Origin: Siphonobacter curvatus
Lineage (GTDB): Bacteria; Bacteroidota; Bacteroidia; Cytophagales; Spirosomataceae
NCBI RefSeq assembly: GCF_002943425.1
Contig: NZ_PTRA01000003.1
Span: 62,001 to 126,000, forward strand
Reading direction: 5' to 3'
Length of the DNA: 64,000 nt
Both the position numbers and the translations under genes were made by a program. Below are positions 35,257 to 45,575 of the stretch, piece by piece. Position 1 is the first letter of the stretch. Each line of letters starts with the position of its first letter. The notes under the pieces were generated by a model. That model was not told where the DNA came from, ran no database searches, and saw only the letters and a program-made list of their open reading frames with translations.

Positions 35257-35781
35257 ATGATCACCATCGTTTCTTCAACGAATCAGAAAAATTCCCGTAG
35301 TCGCCAGATTGCGGAGTATTATCGGCAACAGATTCAGCAGGCGGGAGCCGAATCCCGTATTGTGGATCTGGCGGATTTGCCCATTGACTTTATCTACTCG
35401 GCTCTGTACGCCAACTTTGGCAAGCACGATGCCTTCAATGCCATTCGGGATTCGGTCGAAAACGCGAGTAAGCTGATTTTCATCGTTCCCGAATACAACG
35501 GGTCTTTTCCGGGCGTACTGAAAGCGTTTCTGGATGGATTCCATTATCCCAGTAAATTGAGCGGTAAGATGGTGGCTCTGGTGGGAATTTCGGATGGAGG
35601 AAGTGGAAATCCGCTGGGGATGAGTCACCTGACGGATATTATGAGCTTTATGAACGCGACGGTATTGGGGCTGCGGGTGAAGATTCCCTTCCTGAAAAAG
35701 AATTGGGTCGAAGGCGAAATTCAGGACGAGTTTATCAAAACCCTGATTCGTCAGCAGATAGAAACATTAGTGAGCTTCTGA
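35257..35781 (+). CDS. NADPH-dependent FMN reductase family protein
   Basis: This 174-residue flavodoxin-fold enzyme probably binds FMN and reduces quinones, chromate or azo compounds with NAD(P)H. The N-terminal phosphate loop is SSTNQKNSRSRQIA and the flavin-contact loop is FIVPEYNGSFPGVLKAFLD. A TTACCTTG promoter-like box lies about 55 bases upstream. The TGA stop is embedded in a perfect 13-base palindrome. Confidence 0.86.
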   Translation: MITIVSSTNQKNSRSRQIAEYYRQQIQQAGAESRIVDLADLPIDFIYSALYANFGKHDAFNAIRDSVENASKLIFIVPEYNGSFPGVLKAFLDGFHYPSKLSGKMVALVGISDGGSGNPLGMSHLTDIMSFMNATVLGLRVKIPFLKKNWVEGEIQDEFIKTLIRQQIETLVSF

Positions 35782-35800
35782 GTGATACACTCAGAAGCTC
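35772..35800. terminator. Perfect palindrome over the FMN reductase stop codon
   Basis: GAGCTTCTGAGTG / CACTCAGAAGCTC (13 bases, perfect) with loop ATA covers the TGA stop at 35779-35781 and lies between convergent genes. There is no T-tract on either side. Confidence 0.6.
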
Positions 35801-35808
35801 GGTATCGA

Positions 35809-36801
35809 TTACTTGCGTTTGCGCAAATAGATATTGCCCATGGAAGAATGAACCCTAATGGAAACACCGGGCGCGTTAATGATGCCCCGAGTACCCGACG
35901 TTCCTTCCGAAGGAAAAAATACAGAAGCGTTTCCAGGCTCAGTAGCGTAGTTGATGGAGATCGCTTCAGAAGAAATCGGATCTTCAACAATCGTTACCTG
36001 TTTAGCCGCCAGTTCTCTGACCTTATCGGCAGCCGCGAGTTGTTGGTTAATGCTGATGGCCGATCCCTTAACCCCGACGCCAGCAACGGCTCGGGCTCGG
36101 GCGGCCGCTTTGGGACGTATTACCAACGAGTCAGGTAAAGGCTTAATGTCAAAATCGGTAAACGCATTACCCATGGAGGTTACTAAGGCTACCTGAGCTT
36201 TCGTATCCGCGGGAAGACTAATGTCGATAGACTCGTGGCCCGAGGATAAGGAAATGGGTTTGCTCTGATTCACCTTACTGAACTGAGCGTTGATTTTTCC
36301 CATAGAAGAATAGGCAATGACCGGTCCTGAAATGTCTTTCAGATTAATCGCGGTGGAAGCCGTACGAACCTCAATTTCGCCCTGTATTCCGTTGATGGAT
36401 AGTTCAGAATCATCGAAGCCATACCGGTTATTCGATTGCCAGTTTATATTCAAACGGCGTGGCAACCGAATGACATAACTGATGCCATCCTGCCGGATAC
36501 TGGTGGTGAGATTGAGTACATCGCCTTCCGTACGAGCCGAAAGGTTTACGCCCGTATTATCCGTACCGCCGCCCCCAACGGGTCGCAGGCCTTCAGCCTC
36601 TTTAGGTGGGGGCGTAATACCCTGCGCTTCAACTAGGATTTCGTTACCATCCGTTCCCTGAATGGTTACGTTGGCATGTTCAATGCGGAGTACGACTTTC
36701 TTCCCCGCGAATGTGGTACGATAGGTTTGGGTGCTCGGTTTTTCCTGAGCGAAAAGGCTACTACTTAGCAGGATCAACCCCGCGATAAATCCTTTCTTCA
36801 T
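35809..36801 (-). CDS. Exported protein with DUF4097-like beta-helix domain
   Basis: This 330-residue exported protein has a signal peptide (MKKGFIAGLILLSSSLFAQ) and a body of short regularly spaced strands (VVLRIEHANVTIQGTDGNEI; SELSINGIQGEIEVRTASTA; SSMGKINAQFS), as in DUF4097-like putative adhesin repeats. A Pro/Gly-rich loop (about 63-82) interrupts the body, and the end again has IRVHSSMGNIYLRKRK. It is the third gene of an apparent operon after a sigma factor and a HEAT-repeat anti-sigma-like protein, 4 bases after the latter. Function is unknown; a surface or envelope sensor role is inferred. Confidence 0.75.
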   Translation of the reverse strand: MKKGFIAGLILLSSSLFAQEKPSTQTYRTTFAGKKVVLRIEHANVTIQGTDGNEILVEAQGITPPPKEAEGLRPVGGGGTDNTGVNLSARTEGDVLNLTTSIRQDGISYVIRLPRRLNINWQSNNRYGFDDSELSINGIQGEIEVRTASTAINLKDISGPVIAYSSMGKINAQFSKVNQSKPISLSSGHESIDISLPADTKAQVALVTSMGNAFTDFDIKPLPDSLVIRPKAAARARAVAGVGVKGSAISINQQLAAADKVRELAAKQVTIVEDPISSEAISINYATEPGNASVFFPSEGTSGTRGIINAPGVSIRVHSSMGNIYLRKRK

Positions 36802-36805
36802 GACA

Positions 36806-37708
36806 TTAAATGGTTAATAGTTGAATGCTTTGCTGTGCTTTTTGGCGAATGAGGGGATCGACCGTTTCGTCTTCGGTCAGGTGTTTGAGCTGCGGCAGTG
36901 CTTCTTGAATGCGTAAGCCCACCAGCGTTTCTATGACGCTTAGTTGCTCAGGGACTTCGGAAGCGGTTTCCAGCCGGGCCAGAAAGGCTTCCCGAACTTT
37001 AGGATTTTGTCCATACGCCCGTAAGGTTTCAATGGCGGCGAGTCGTACGTTGATATTCTCATCCTGCCGAAGGGTTCGTACCAGACTGCGTAGTACTTCC
37101 GGTTTTAACTCGGGTAGATGACTGGCGTACTGTAAGCCCTTCAGCCGCTCGGCCGCTGATTCTTTCCGTAATAAGCCCAGCACGACCAGTTCCTGGGTAA
37201 CCTTCAGCTCCTTGCGAAGCGTAGCTACTTCCTGCTGAACCTTCGTTAGCGATGTCTCTTTTGTTTCCGCGGCCTTCGGCGTTTCTACCTGGGCAACCTC
37301 TTCTGAAGGGGGCATTGCCAACGGTTGCATGACCTTTTTTTCGACGGTAAGCGTCCGTACGGTAGGTGTAACCGTCAGGCGGCCCAGCCAGAACATGAGT
37401 CCGAAAGCGGCCAGTACGGCGGCATAAGGCCAGTAAGAGCGTCGGCGGGGTAAGGCCTTGAGGGGTTGTTGGCGAGCTTTTTCAATGGCTTGATTTTCTT
37501 TTTCCCGATCCAGTAAAGCATAGAAAGACGTATCCATTCCCGCATCCGGTTCGACTTCCTGTTGTTGAACATTGGACCAGATTTTCTGCAATCCGTCGGC
37601 TTCCTGCTTGAGGGGCAGGTCGGCGTCGAGTTGTTGCTCAAAGGCCAACCGTTCGGATTCCGACAGGCGTCCCAGCAAATAATCAATAATCACCGTATCT
37701 TTTTCCAC
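36806..37708 (-). CDS. Anti-sigma-like membrane protein with HEAT repeats
   Basis: This 300-residue protein has an N-terminal helical segment (IIDYLLGRLSESERLAFEQQ) like the cytoplasmic part of membrane anti-sigma factors, one membrane helix (about 93-110, SYWPYAAVLAAFGLMFWLG), a coiled coil (KVQQEVATLRKELKV), and a C-terminal set of HEAT-like repeats (about 185-298; NINVRLAAIETLRAYG; VPEQLSVIETLVGL). The repeats would lie outside the cytoplasm. It starts 21 bases after the sigma gene and likely restrains it. The combination with HEAT repeats is the notable feature. Confidence 0.78.
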   Translation of the reverse strand: MEKDTVIIDYLLGRLSESERLAFEQQLDADLPLKQEADGLQKIWSNVQQQEVEPDAGMDTSFYALLDREKENQAIEKARQQPLKALPRRRSYWPYAAVLAAFGLMFWLGRLTVTPTVRTLTVEKKVMQPLAMPPSEEVAQVETPKAAETKETSLTKVQQEVATLRKELKVTQELVVLGLLRKESAAERLKGLQYASHLPELKPEVLRSLVRTLRQDENINVRLAAIETLRAYGQNPKVREAFLARLETASEVPEQLSVIETLVGLRIQEALPQLKHLTEDETVDPLIRQKAQQSIQLLTI

Positions 37709-37729
37709 GAGCGTATGCGTTGGTTGACT

Positions 37730-38239
37730 TTATTCATTCAACTGGAAATACAATTCACGTAACTTCTGTAAGCCCCGAAAGGCCCGTACTTTCACATTCG
37801 CCACCGACAGTCCGAGTACCTGCCCAATTTCCTCGTAACTCATGTTCTGAAACCGACTGAGTAAGAGTACATCCCGGTACGAATCGGGCAGTTGGCCCAG
37901 GGCCTGGTGTAATTGCTGATGGCGATCTTCGGGCTCCTCTTCCGTATCCAGTAATTCCGGAATTTCATTGGTTTGCAGCCGTACTGTTTTCAGGTGATCG
38001 TGAAATACATTGCGGGCTACTTCGTACACCCAGGTCCGGAACACGGCCTCTTCCCGAAAGGTATGCCGATACCGCAACACCCGCAGGAATACCTGCTGGG
38101 TAAGGTCGCGGGCTACGTCCCGGGACGGTTGTCGATAGAGGAAGAAATTGAGCAGCGACTTTTTGTAGCGTTCGTACAAAATGGCCGCTTTGTCCAAATC
38201 ACCTCCTTTGACAGCTAGCATGGCCTGTTCGTCGGTCAT
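37730..38239 (-). CDS. ECF RNA polymerase sigma factor
   Basis: This 169-residue ECF sigma factor has region 2 (LLNFFLYRQPSRDVARDLTQ, VFRTWVYEVARNVFHDHL) and region 4 (LPDSYRDVLLLSRFQNMSYE, GLSVANVKVRAFRGLQKLRE). It heads a three-gene operon with the HEAT-repeat anti-sigma-like protein and the exported beta-helix protein. It is transcribed divergently from gldG, with 131 bases between the starts. Confidence 0.92.
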   Translation of the reverse strand: MTDEQAMLAVKGGDLDKAAILYERYKKSLLNFFLYRQPSRDVARDLTQQVFLRVLRYRHTFREEAVFRTWVYEVARNVFHDHLKTVRLQTNEIPELLDTEEEPEDRHQQLHQALGQLPDSYRDVLLLSRFQNMSYEEIGQVLGLSVANVKVRAFRGLQKLRELYFQLNE

Positions 38240-38370
38240 GGAGTAGGCTAAGGTTCAGAATTCGGGAAAGGATACGCCAGGGTGGGGGAAAGGTTACAAT
38301 CTAAGGAAAGAAAATTTTTTATCGGGCGGGGCGTTAGTTCTAAAGCCGTAAAAAGCGTGATTTTTGCACT

Positions 38371-40035
38371 ATGAAATCCAAGTACCTGCGTCCCCTGCTT
38401 TTAATCATTGGAATGGTGGCCCTGAATGTCCTGGCCAGTTTTTTCTACGTTCGTCTGGATTTGACGGAAGATCAACGGTATAGCCTTTCGGATGCGACTA
38501 AAAACCTGCTCGATCAGCTGGACGAGGAAGTGTACGTGAAGGTGTATCTAGATGGTGACCTAAATCCGGGCTTTCGTCACCTGCGGGAATCCGTACGTGA
38601 AACGCTGGAGGAATTTAAGGCTCAGTCGGGCGGACACCTGGAGTATCGATTCATCGACCCCTCGGCGGAAACGAATGGCGAGAAACGCAATGCATTTTAC
38701 GAAAGTCTGACTGAAAAGGGGCTGATTCCGACGAATGTGGTCGAAGGCGGCCAGGACAGCCGTACCCAGAAACTCGTCTGGCCGGGAGCGTTGCTGACGT
38801 ACCAGAACAAGGAAACGGCGGTTCAACTACTGAAAGGCAACATTTCTAAATCCGCTCAGGAAAACCTGAATCTCTCGGCGGAAAATATCGAGTACACGTT
38901 GGCGACGGCTCTGCGGGAGCTTACCCAAAAGGAAAAGAAAAAGATCGGACTGCTTTCGACGTTTTCGAAGAAACTCAATCCCGTACGCATTTCGGATTTG
39001 ATTGTGGCTTTGCAGAAGCATTACGAAATCTATCAGGTCAACCTGCAAACGTCTCCGAATCTGGGTGGACTCGATGCCGTATTGGTTGTGAAGCCCGATC
39101 AGGAATTTTCGGAAGATGATCAGCTCAAACTCGATCAGTTTATTGTGCATGGAGGAAAAGCCATGTTCCTCATTGATCAGGTACAAACGGATTCCGTAGG
39201 CCGGGAAGGGGTCTATGCTCAGCCCACGAATCTGAAGCTGGACGAACTGTTGTTCCGGTACGGATTACGGGCTAATCCGGTTGTAGTGAAAGATTTACTG
39301 TCCGCCGAAATTCCACTGAATATTGGAACGATGGGCGATAAAGCCAACATTCAGCTCATGCCCTGGCGGTTTTATCCGTTACTGAATTCCTTCGGAAAAT
39401 CGCCGATCACCCGAAATCTGGATGCGATATACGGACGCTACGTGGGGTCACTCGATACGGTCGGGGCGGAAGGCATTCGGAAAACGCCCTTGCTATTTAC
39501 TTCTGCGTACACCCAAAGTCTGCACGCTCCGGCGGTGATTCCCTATAATGAGGCCGGCCGTAAACCCGATCCGACGCAGTACAACGGTGGACCGAAAGCG
39601 GTGGCGTATTTGTTGGAAGGGAAGTTCTCGTCGCTGTTCCGGAATCGCTTGTTACCCGACGACCCGCGAGCCAAGGGCTTTGCCCTGCAGGATCAGCCTT
39701 CAAAAATTGTGGTCGTTGCCGATGGAGATATGGCTCTCAATGACTTTGATCCAAAGCGGGAAGTACCCTTACCGCTGGGTTTCGACCGCTTCAGTCCGGA
39801 TCGGCACGTGTACGCCAACAAGGACTTTATCCTGAATGCGATGGATTACATGCTTGATGATAACGGCGTTATTACCGCCCGTACCAAGGAGTTTAAACTT
39901 CGCCCCCTCGACAAAATACAGGTAGACGAAAACCGGACGGCTTGGCAGGTACTCAATTTGCTCGGTCCGCTGGTACTGATTGCTCTGTTGGGGGCAGGCT
40001 GGTACTTCTGGCGGCGGAAGGAATATGCGGTGTAG
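38371..40035 (+). CDS. gldG: Gliding motility-associated ABC-type protein GldG
   Basis: This 554-residue membrane-anchored protein has an N-terminal helix (LLLIIGMVALNVLASFFYVR), a long extracytoplasmic part with RLDLTEDQRYSLSDATKNLL, and a C-terminal helix (LLGPLVLIALLGAGWYFWRR). The family (GldG, ABC_transp_aux) works with the GldA ATPase and GldF permease in gliding bacteria. Neither gldF nor gldA is beside it here. A TTTTTG box only about 10 bases before the ATG suggests a very short leader. Confidence 0.88.
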   Translation: MKSKYLRPLLLIIGMVALNVLASFFYVRLDLTEDQRYSLSDATKNLLDQLDEEVYVKVYLDGDLNPGFRHLRESVRETLEEFKAQSGGHLEYRFIDPSAETNGEKRNAFYESLTEKGLIPTNVVEGGQDSRTQKLVWPGALLTYQNKETAVQLLKGNISKSAQENLNLSAENIEYTLATALRELTQKEKKKIGLLSTFSKKLNPVRISDLIVALQKHYEIYQVNLQTSPNLGGLDAVLVVKPDQEFSEDDQLKLDQFIVHGGKAMFLIDQVQTDSVGREGVYAQPTNLKLDELLFRYGLRANPVVVKDLLSAEIPLNIGTMGDKANIQLMPWRFYPLLNSFGKSPITRNLDAIYGRYVGSLDTVGAEGIRKTPLLFTSAYTQSLHAPAVIPYNEAGRKPDPTQYNGGPKAVAYLLEGKFSSLFRNRLLPDDPRAKGFALQDQPSKIVVVADGDMALNDFDPKREVPLPLGFDRFSPDRHVYANKDFILNAMDYMLDDNGVITARTKEFKLRPLDKIQVDENRTAWQVLNLLGPLVLIALLGAGWYFWRRKEYAV

Positions 40036-40390
40036 GGGAGTTTTGGCTTTAGAGTTTTGAGCGGCCGCCGCTGTGGTTTCCAGTTGTGATGGGCACAATC
40101 CGATAAAGTGAGCGGGGCGGGTTGTCCGTAGCATTTACTACGGATGCAGAAGTTGGTGTGCCTACCGGGCGGGACGCACCCATACCCCGCATTGCATACG
40201 GGGCTAAGCACATTGAACCCTTTCGGGGTTGATAAGCTGGATGAAGGAAGCGTCTCTTTTAGGTTTGTAATTCGAAAGCGATCTGAACGGGATTTGTAAT
40301 CCCGTGCCTTGCCCGTGCAAACCAGCCGGATTTCTGATACCAAGCGTGAACAGCAAAGTTTTACTTCGCGATAGTTAACAGTAGAGGCAT
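40036..40390. repeat. Multi-hairpin intergenic element, copy 1
   Basis: This gap between gldG and gpmI has no supported gene but holds a row of hairpins: TCCGTAG-CATTTA-CTACGGA (40125-40144), CCCCG-CATTGCATA-CGGGG (40185-40203), AACCC-TTTCG-GGGTT (40216-40230) and ACGGGATT-TGT-AATCCCGT (40287-40305), with a degenerate GTTTGTAAT at 40263. Three of these share loop sequences with hairpins in the 42606-42985 gap while their stems differ. This looks like an interspersed repeat family. Confidence 0.6.
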
Positions 40391-40427
40391 AAAAAAACGT
40401 CTGAACTTTACGTCCGGACGTTTTTTT
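40391..40427. terminator. Terminator after gpmI
   Basis: AAAAAAACGTCTG pairs with CGGACGTTTTTTT (one G-T pair) around an 11-base loop, with a long T-tract in both directions. It lies 24 bases after the gpmI stop (-). Confidence 0.88.
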
Positions 40428-40450
40428 ATTTAAATAACGAAAACGAATGC

Positions 40451-41977
40451 CTACACCAACACGTCTCCCGTCATGATTTCGGGTTTTTCGATGCCCATTA
40501 GGGAAAGAATGGTTGGGGCGATGTCGCCGAGTTTTCCGTCTTTGATCGTTTTGTGATCATCGTCGAGTAAGATGCAGGGAACCAGGTTCAGGCTGTGCTG
40601 CGTATTGGGGCTACCGTCGTCGTTGATCATGTAATCCGCGTTGCCGTGGTCGGCCAGGACGATAACCGAATACCCACTGTTGCGGGCGGCGGTAACAACG
40701 GCGTTCAGCGACACATCTACTGATTCGCAGGCAGCAACTACGGCTTCAAAGCTACCCGTGTGGCCTACCATGTCCGGGTTGGCAAAGTTCAGACATACGA
40801 AATCCGCTTCTCCTTTTTCCAGTTCAGGAACTAAGGCATTCCGAACGTCGTAGACGGACATTTCGGGTTTCAGATCATATGTAGCTACTTTGGGCGACGG
40901 GCACAGAATCCGATTTTCTCCTTCGAAAGGTTCGTTACGACCTCCGGAGAAGAAGAAAGTGACGTGCGGATACTTCTCCGTTTCAGCAATCCGGATTTGT
41001 TTCTTGCCCGCTTTCGAGATGATTTCACCCAGTGTAGCGGGCAGGTTGGAATCGTCAAAAATCACATGAACACCCGTAAACGACTTATTATAGTTGGTCA
41101 GCGTCAGATACCGGATGTCGAGGGTATGCATACCGTATTCCGGGAAATTTTCCTGCGTTAAAGCTTTCGTGATTTCCTGCGGACGGTCGGTGCGGTAATT
41201 GAAACACAGAACGACGTCGCCCTCCTGAATAGTCGCAATCGGCTGACCATTTTCCGTCAATAAGATCGGCTTGATGAACTCATCCGTTACGCCTTCTGCG
41301 TAGGACTGGAGCATCGTTGGAATCAGCTGATCAGCGGGCGTTAGTTGGCCTACGCCTTTCACCATCACGTCATAGGCCAGCTTGATGCGTTCCCAACGAT
41401 TGTCCCGGTCCATGGCGTAATACCGGCCCGTAACACTAGCAATTTTCCCAACGGAAGTCGGCAAAAAATGCTGTAGATCTGTTAAGTAGCCTACACCAGA
41501 CTTAGGATCAGTATCCCGGCCATCGGTAAAGGCGTGGATGAATACGTCCTGCAAACCATTGTCTTTGGCAACGTTGCAAAGGGCTTTGAGGTGATTGATA
41601 TGGGCGTGTACACCGCCATCGGAAACCAGTCCAATCAGGTGTACCGGTTTCTGGTTCGCCTTGGCGTATTCCAGAGCCTCTACCAATACGGGTTCGTGGC
41701 GAAGGGTATCCTGCTCGATGGCATCATTCAGCCGTACTAGACTTTGCTTAACGGTACGACCCGCTCCGAGGTTCATGTGACCTACTTCAGAGTTGCCAAA
41801 CTGACCCACGGGCAAACCTACCGCCGGGCCGAAGGTGACGAGCGTAGAATGCGGATAATTCGCAAATAAGGAATCGTAGAAAGGCGTTTGAGCGGCAATG
41901 ATCGCCGAACGGTCTTCTTCACCTTGTTTGGCAATGCCCCATCCGTCGAGGATGACTAAGAGAACTTTTTTGCTCAC
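40451..41977 (-). CDS. gpmI: 2,3-bisphosphoglycerate-independent phosphoglycerate mutase
   Basis: This 508-residue manganese enzyme interconverts 3- and 2-phosphoglycerate. Alkaline-phosphatase-fold motifs are LLVILDGWGI at the N-terminus, the phosphoserine loop FGNSEVGHMNLGAGR, HAFTDGRDTDP, and the C-terminal metal sites FANPDMVGHTG and LADHGNADYM. Length is normal. eno lies about 1.4 kb upstream on the same strand, separated by an FtsB-like gene and a phosphatase. Confidence 0.96.
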   Translation of the reverse strand: MSKKVLLVILDGWGIAKQGEEDRSAIIAAQTPFYDSLFANYPHSTLVTFGPAVGLPVGQFGNSEVGHMNLGAGRTVKQSLVRLNDAIEQDTLRHEPVLVEALEYAKANQKPVHLIGLVSDGGVHAHINHLKALCNVAKDNGLQDVFIHAFTDGRDTDPKSGVGYLTDLQHFLPTSVGKIASVTGRYYAMDRDNRWERIKLAYDVMVKGVGQLTPADQLIPTMLQSYAEGVTDEFIKPILLTENGQPIATIQEGDVVLCFNYRTDRPQEITKALTQENFPEYGMHTLDIRYLTLTNYNKSFTGVHVIFDDSNLPATLGEIISKAGKKQIRIAETEKYPHVTFFFSGGRNEPFEGENRILCPSPKVATYDLKPEMSVYDVRNALVPELEKGEADFVCLNFANPDMVGHTGSFEAVVAACESVDVSLNAVVTAARNSGYSVIVLADHGNADYMINDDGSPNTQHSLNLVPCILLDDDHKTIKDGKLGDIAPTILSLMGIEKPEIMTGDVLV

Positions 41978-42020
41978 GATATTTAGGGGATGAGAATGGA
42001 CCTATCAATGGAATTCGGAG

Positions 42021-42028
42021 CAAAGGTA
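42021..42028 (-). promoter_or_regulatory. Candidate -7 box for gpmI
   Basis: The minus strand reads TACCTTTG, a perfect TAnnTTTG box, 44 bases before the gpmI start. No -33 TTTG is seen in register. Confidence 0.38.
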
Positions 42029-42086
42029 ATTTGAAGGAATCAGAATCGGGACAGAAGTTTATGAAAAGCGGCGGATAAAAGCCGCT

Positions 42087-42605
42087 CTAATCCTGGCGAG
42101 CCGTTAAGCCATGCTGCTCAACAATCCAGTCCAGTAGCTTCTTTGTACTGCGTTCGGCAATCTGGTATACTTCTTCAAAGGCTTCATCCGCCTCGTAATA
42201 CGGATCGGGCAGGGAAGGAATGGTCATGCTGGACGAATCCACCAGTGGATCAAATTTCCGTAGGAGGAATACCTGCTCGTGACGGGGATACGCTCCGCTG
42301 AATTTGTAGGACATGGTTTGAATGTTATCAAAATTCGAATCATCCATGCCAATGATGTAATCAAAATCCACGAAATCGGACTTGCGAAGCTGCTTGGCCC
42401 GGTGATCGAGCTGCAGCCCATGCGACTCCGCATTGCGGCGGGTACGGTGATCGGGACGATTACCAATTTCGTAAGTACTCGTTGCCGCAGAATCGCAGTA
42501 AATCTGGTCGGATAGCCCGCGTTCTTCCACCGCTTTCTTGAACAAAGCTTCCGCCAGCGGCGAGCGGCAAATATTTCCTAGGCAAACAAAAAGAACGTTA
42601 ATCAT
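42087..42605 (-). CDS. Low-molecular-weight protein-tyrosine phosphatase
   Basis: This 172-residue phosphatase has the N-terminal P-loop C8-LGNIC-R14 (VLFVCLGNICRSPLAEAL) and the distal general-acid Asp in LPDPYY. It likely removes phosphate from protein tyrosines; in many bacteria the relatives reverse BY-kinase phosphorylation, but here it lies far from the polysaccharide genes. The IIGMDDSNFDNI block is typical. The multi-hairpin repeat copy 2 lies just upstream of its start. Confidence 0.92.
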   Translation of the reverse strand: MINVLFVCLGNICRSPLAEALFKKAVEERGLSDQIYCDSAATSTYEIGNRPDHRTRRNAESHGLQLDHRAKQLRKSDFVDFDYIIGMDDSNFDNIQTMSYKFSGAYPRHEQVFLLRKFDPLVDSSSMTIPSLPDPYYEADEAFEEVYQIAERSTKKLLDWIVEQHGLTARQD

Positions 42606-42985
42606 TGTATTGTTTTCAATGGGCAGTTTTCAATGCTGAAAAGAGATCAATTAGTATTTCCTGACTAGAAGGTGTTAATCTAAGGAGTATTATCCATAAT
42701 GCTACTAAACCGGTAAGGCTCAGATCGTCTGGTAGACTCTTCGCTGTTTCAGATTTGTAATCTGGAACTTAGCAGCTATGCATTCGCAATACATGGGAGC
42801 TTTACGAATCGCTTTCGGATTGGCTAACCAGGCAGTTAAAGACTACTTAATGGTGGGTACAAGTTTGGAAATGTACACTAGTCGCCCTTCTGTAATCAAA
42901 CCTCAGCCAATACTGCAGCCGACTCACGGAAACCTAACAAGTGTCAAACCTTAAACCTAATCTCAAACCTACCTAGAAACCTCAA
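42606..42985. repeat. Multi-hairpin element copy 2 and degenerate GGTTT repeats
   Basis: No gene is supported in this gap. Hairpins are GTCT-GGT-AGAC (42727-42737), CAGATT-TGT-AATCTG (42750-42764), ATG-CATTCGCAATA-CAT (42778-42794) and AATC-GCTTTCG-GATT (42807-42821). Loops match those of copy 1 (ATTTGTAAT, CATTnGCAnTA, TTTCGG) with different stems and in a different order. From 42930 to 42980 the plus strand has about six spaced AAACC units (GGTTT on the minus strand). Confidence 0.55.
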
Positions 42986-42989
42986 ACCC

Positions 42990-43286
42990 TCACTCCACCG
43001 GATTCCCCTGCTCATCCACCAGTACAAACACCTCTTCGTTTTCCTTTTTCATGTGGTACTTTTCCCGGGCAAACGTTTCCAGCGATGTGGGCGATTCGTT
43101 GATGGCTTTCCGCTCGTCGTGTACCCGGACGATTTCCTTTTCCATGAATTTCTTCTGCTCTTTTAACGCCACCAATTCACGACTCATTTCCCACTGTTTG
43201 AAGGGGCTGTAGTCGCTAATACAAATCATCACGAACCAGACGATTCCGGCCAGGATACGAAATTGAGAGGGCTTGAAACGAGACAT
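42990..43286 (-). CDS. FtsB/DivIC-like septum formation protein
   Basis: This 98-residue single-pass protein has a short cytoplasmic tail, a membrane helix (RILAGIVWFVMICIS) and a coiled coil (SRELVALKEQKKFMEKEIVR), then FAREKYHMKKENEEVFVLV, the usual end of DivIC/FtsB-family proteins that join the divisome. I chose ATG 43286 (MSRFKPSQF) over 43316, which adds ten non-family residues. It is downstream of eno on the same strand; the hairpin at 43323 separates them. Confidence 0.86.
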   Translation of the reverse strand: MSRFKPSQFRILAGIVWFVMICISDYSPFKQWEMSRELVALKEQKKFMEKEIVRVHDERKAINESPTSLETFAREKYHMKKENEEVFVLVDEQGNPVE

Positions 43287-43322
43287 AGTCGAGAGGGGAT
43301 TACACCTTTGTAACAAAAAAAT

Positions 43323-43368
43323 GGGCTATGGGTTTAAGTTCTCCGAAAAGAACCCAAGCCCATAGCCC
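43323..43368 (-). terminator. Terminator after eno
   Basis: A 10-base stem GGGCTATGGG / CCCATAGCCC encloses a nested GTTCT/AGAAC hairpin, and the minus strand continues ATTTTTTTG. It ends eno just before the FtsB-like gene. Confidence 0.85.
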
Positions 43369-43385
43369 AAAAGACTGCCAGCGAA

Positions 43386-45511
<2,126 letters not shown>

Positions 45512-45530
45512 GTATTGTGGATTTCCGCGA

Positions 45531-45538
45531 CAAAAGTA
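45531..45538 (-). promoter_or_regulatory. Candidate -7 box for udk
   Basis: The minus strand reads TACTTTTG, a perfect TAnnTTTG match, 20 bases before the chosen udk ATG. It supports that start over longer frames. Confidence 0.4.
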
Positions 45539-45575
45539 CGCAAGAAATACGGATAATAGACACGCAACCCTTGCT

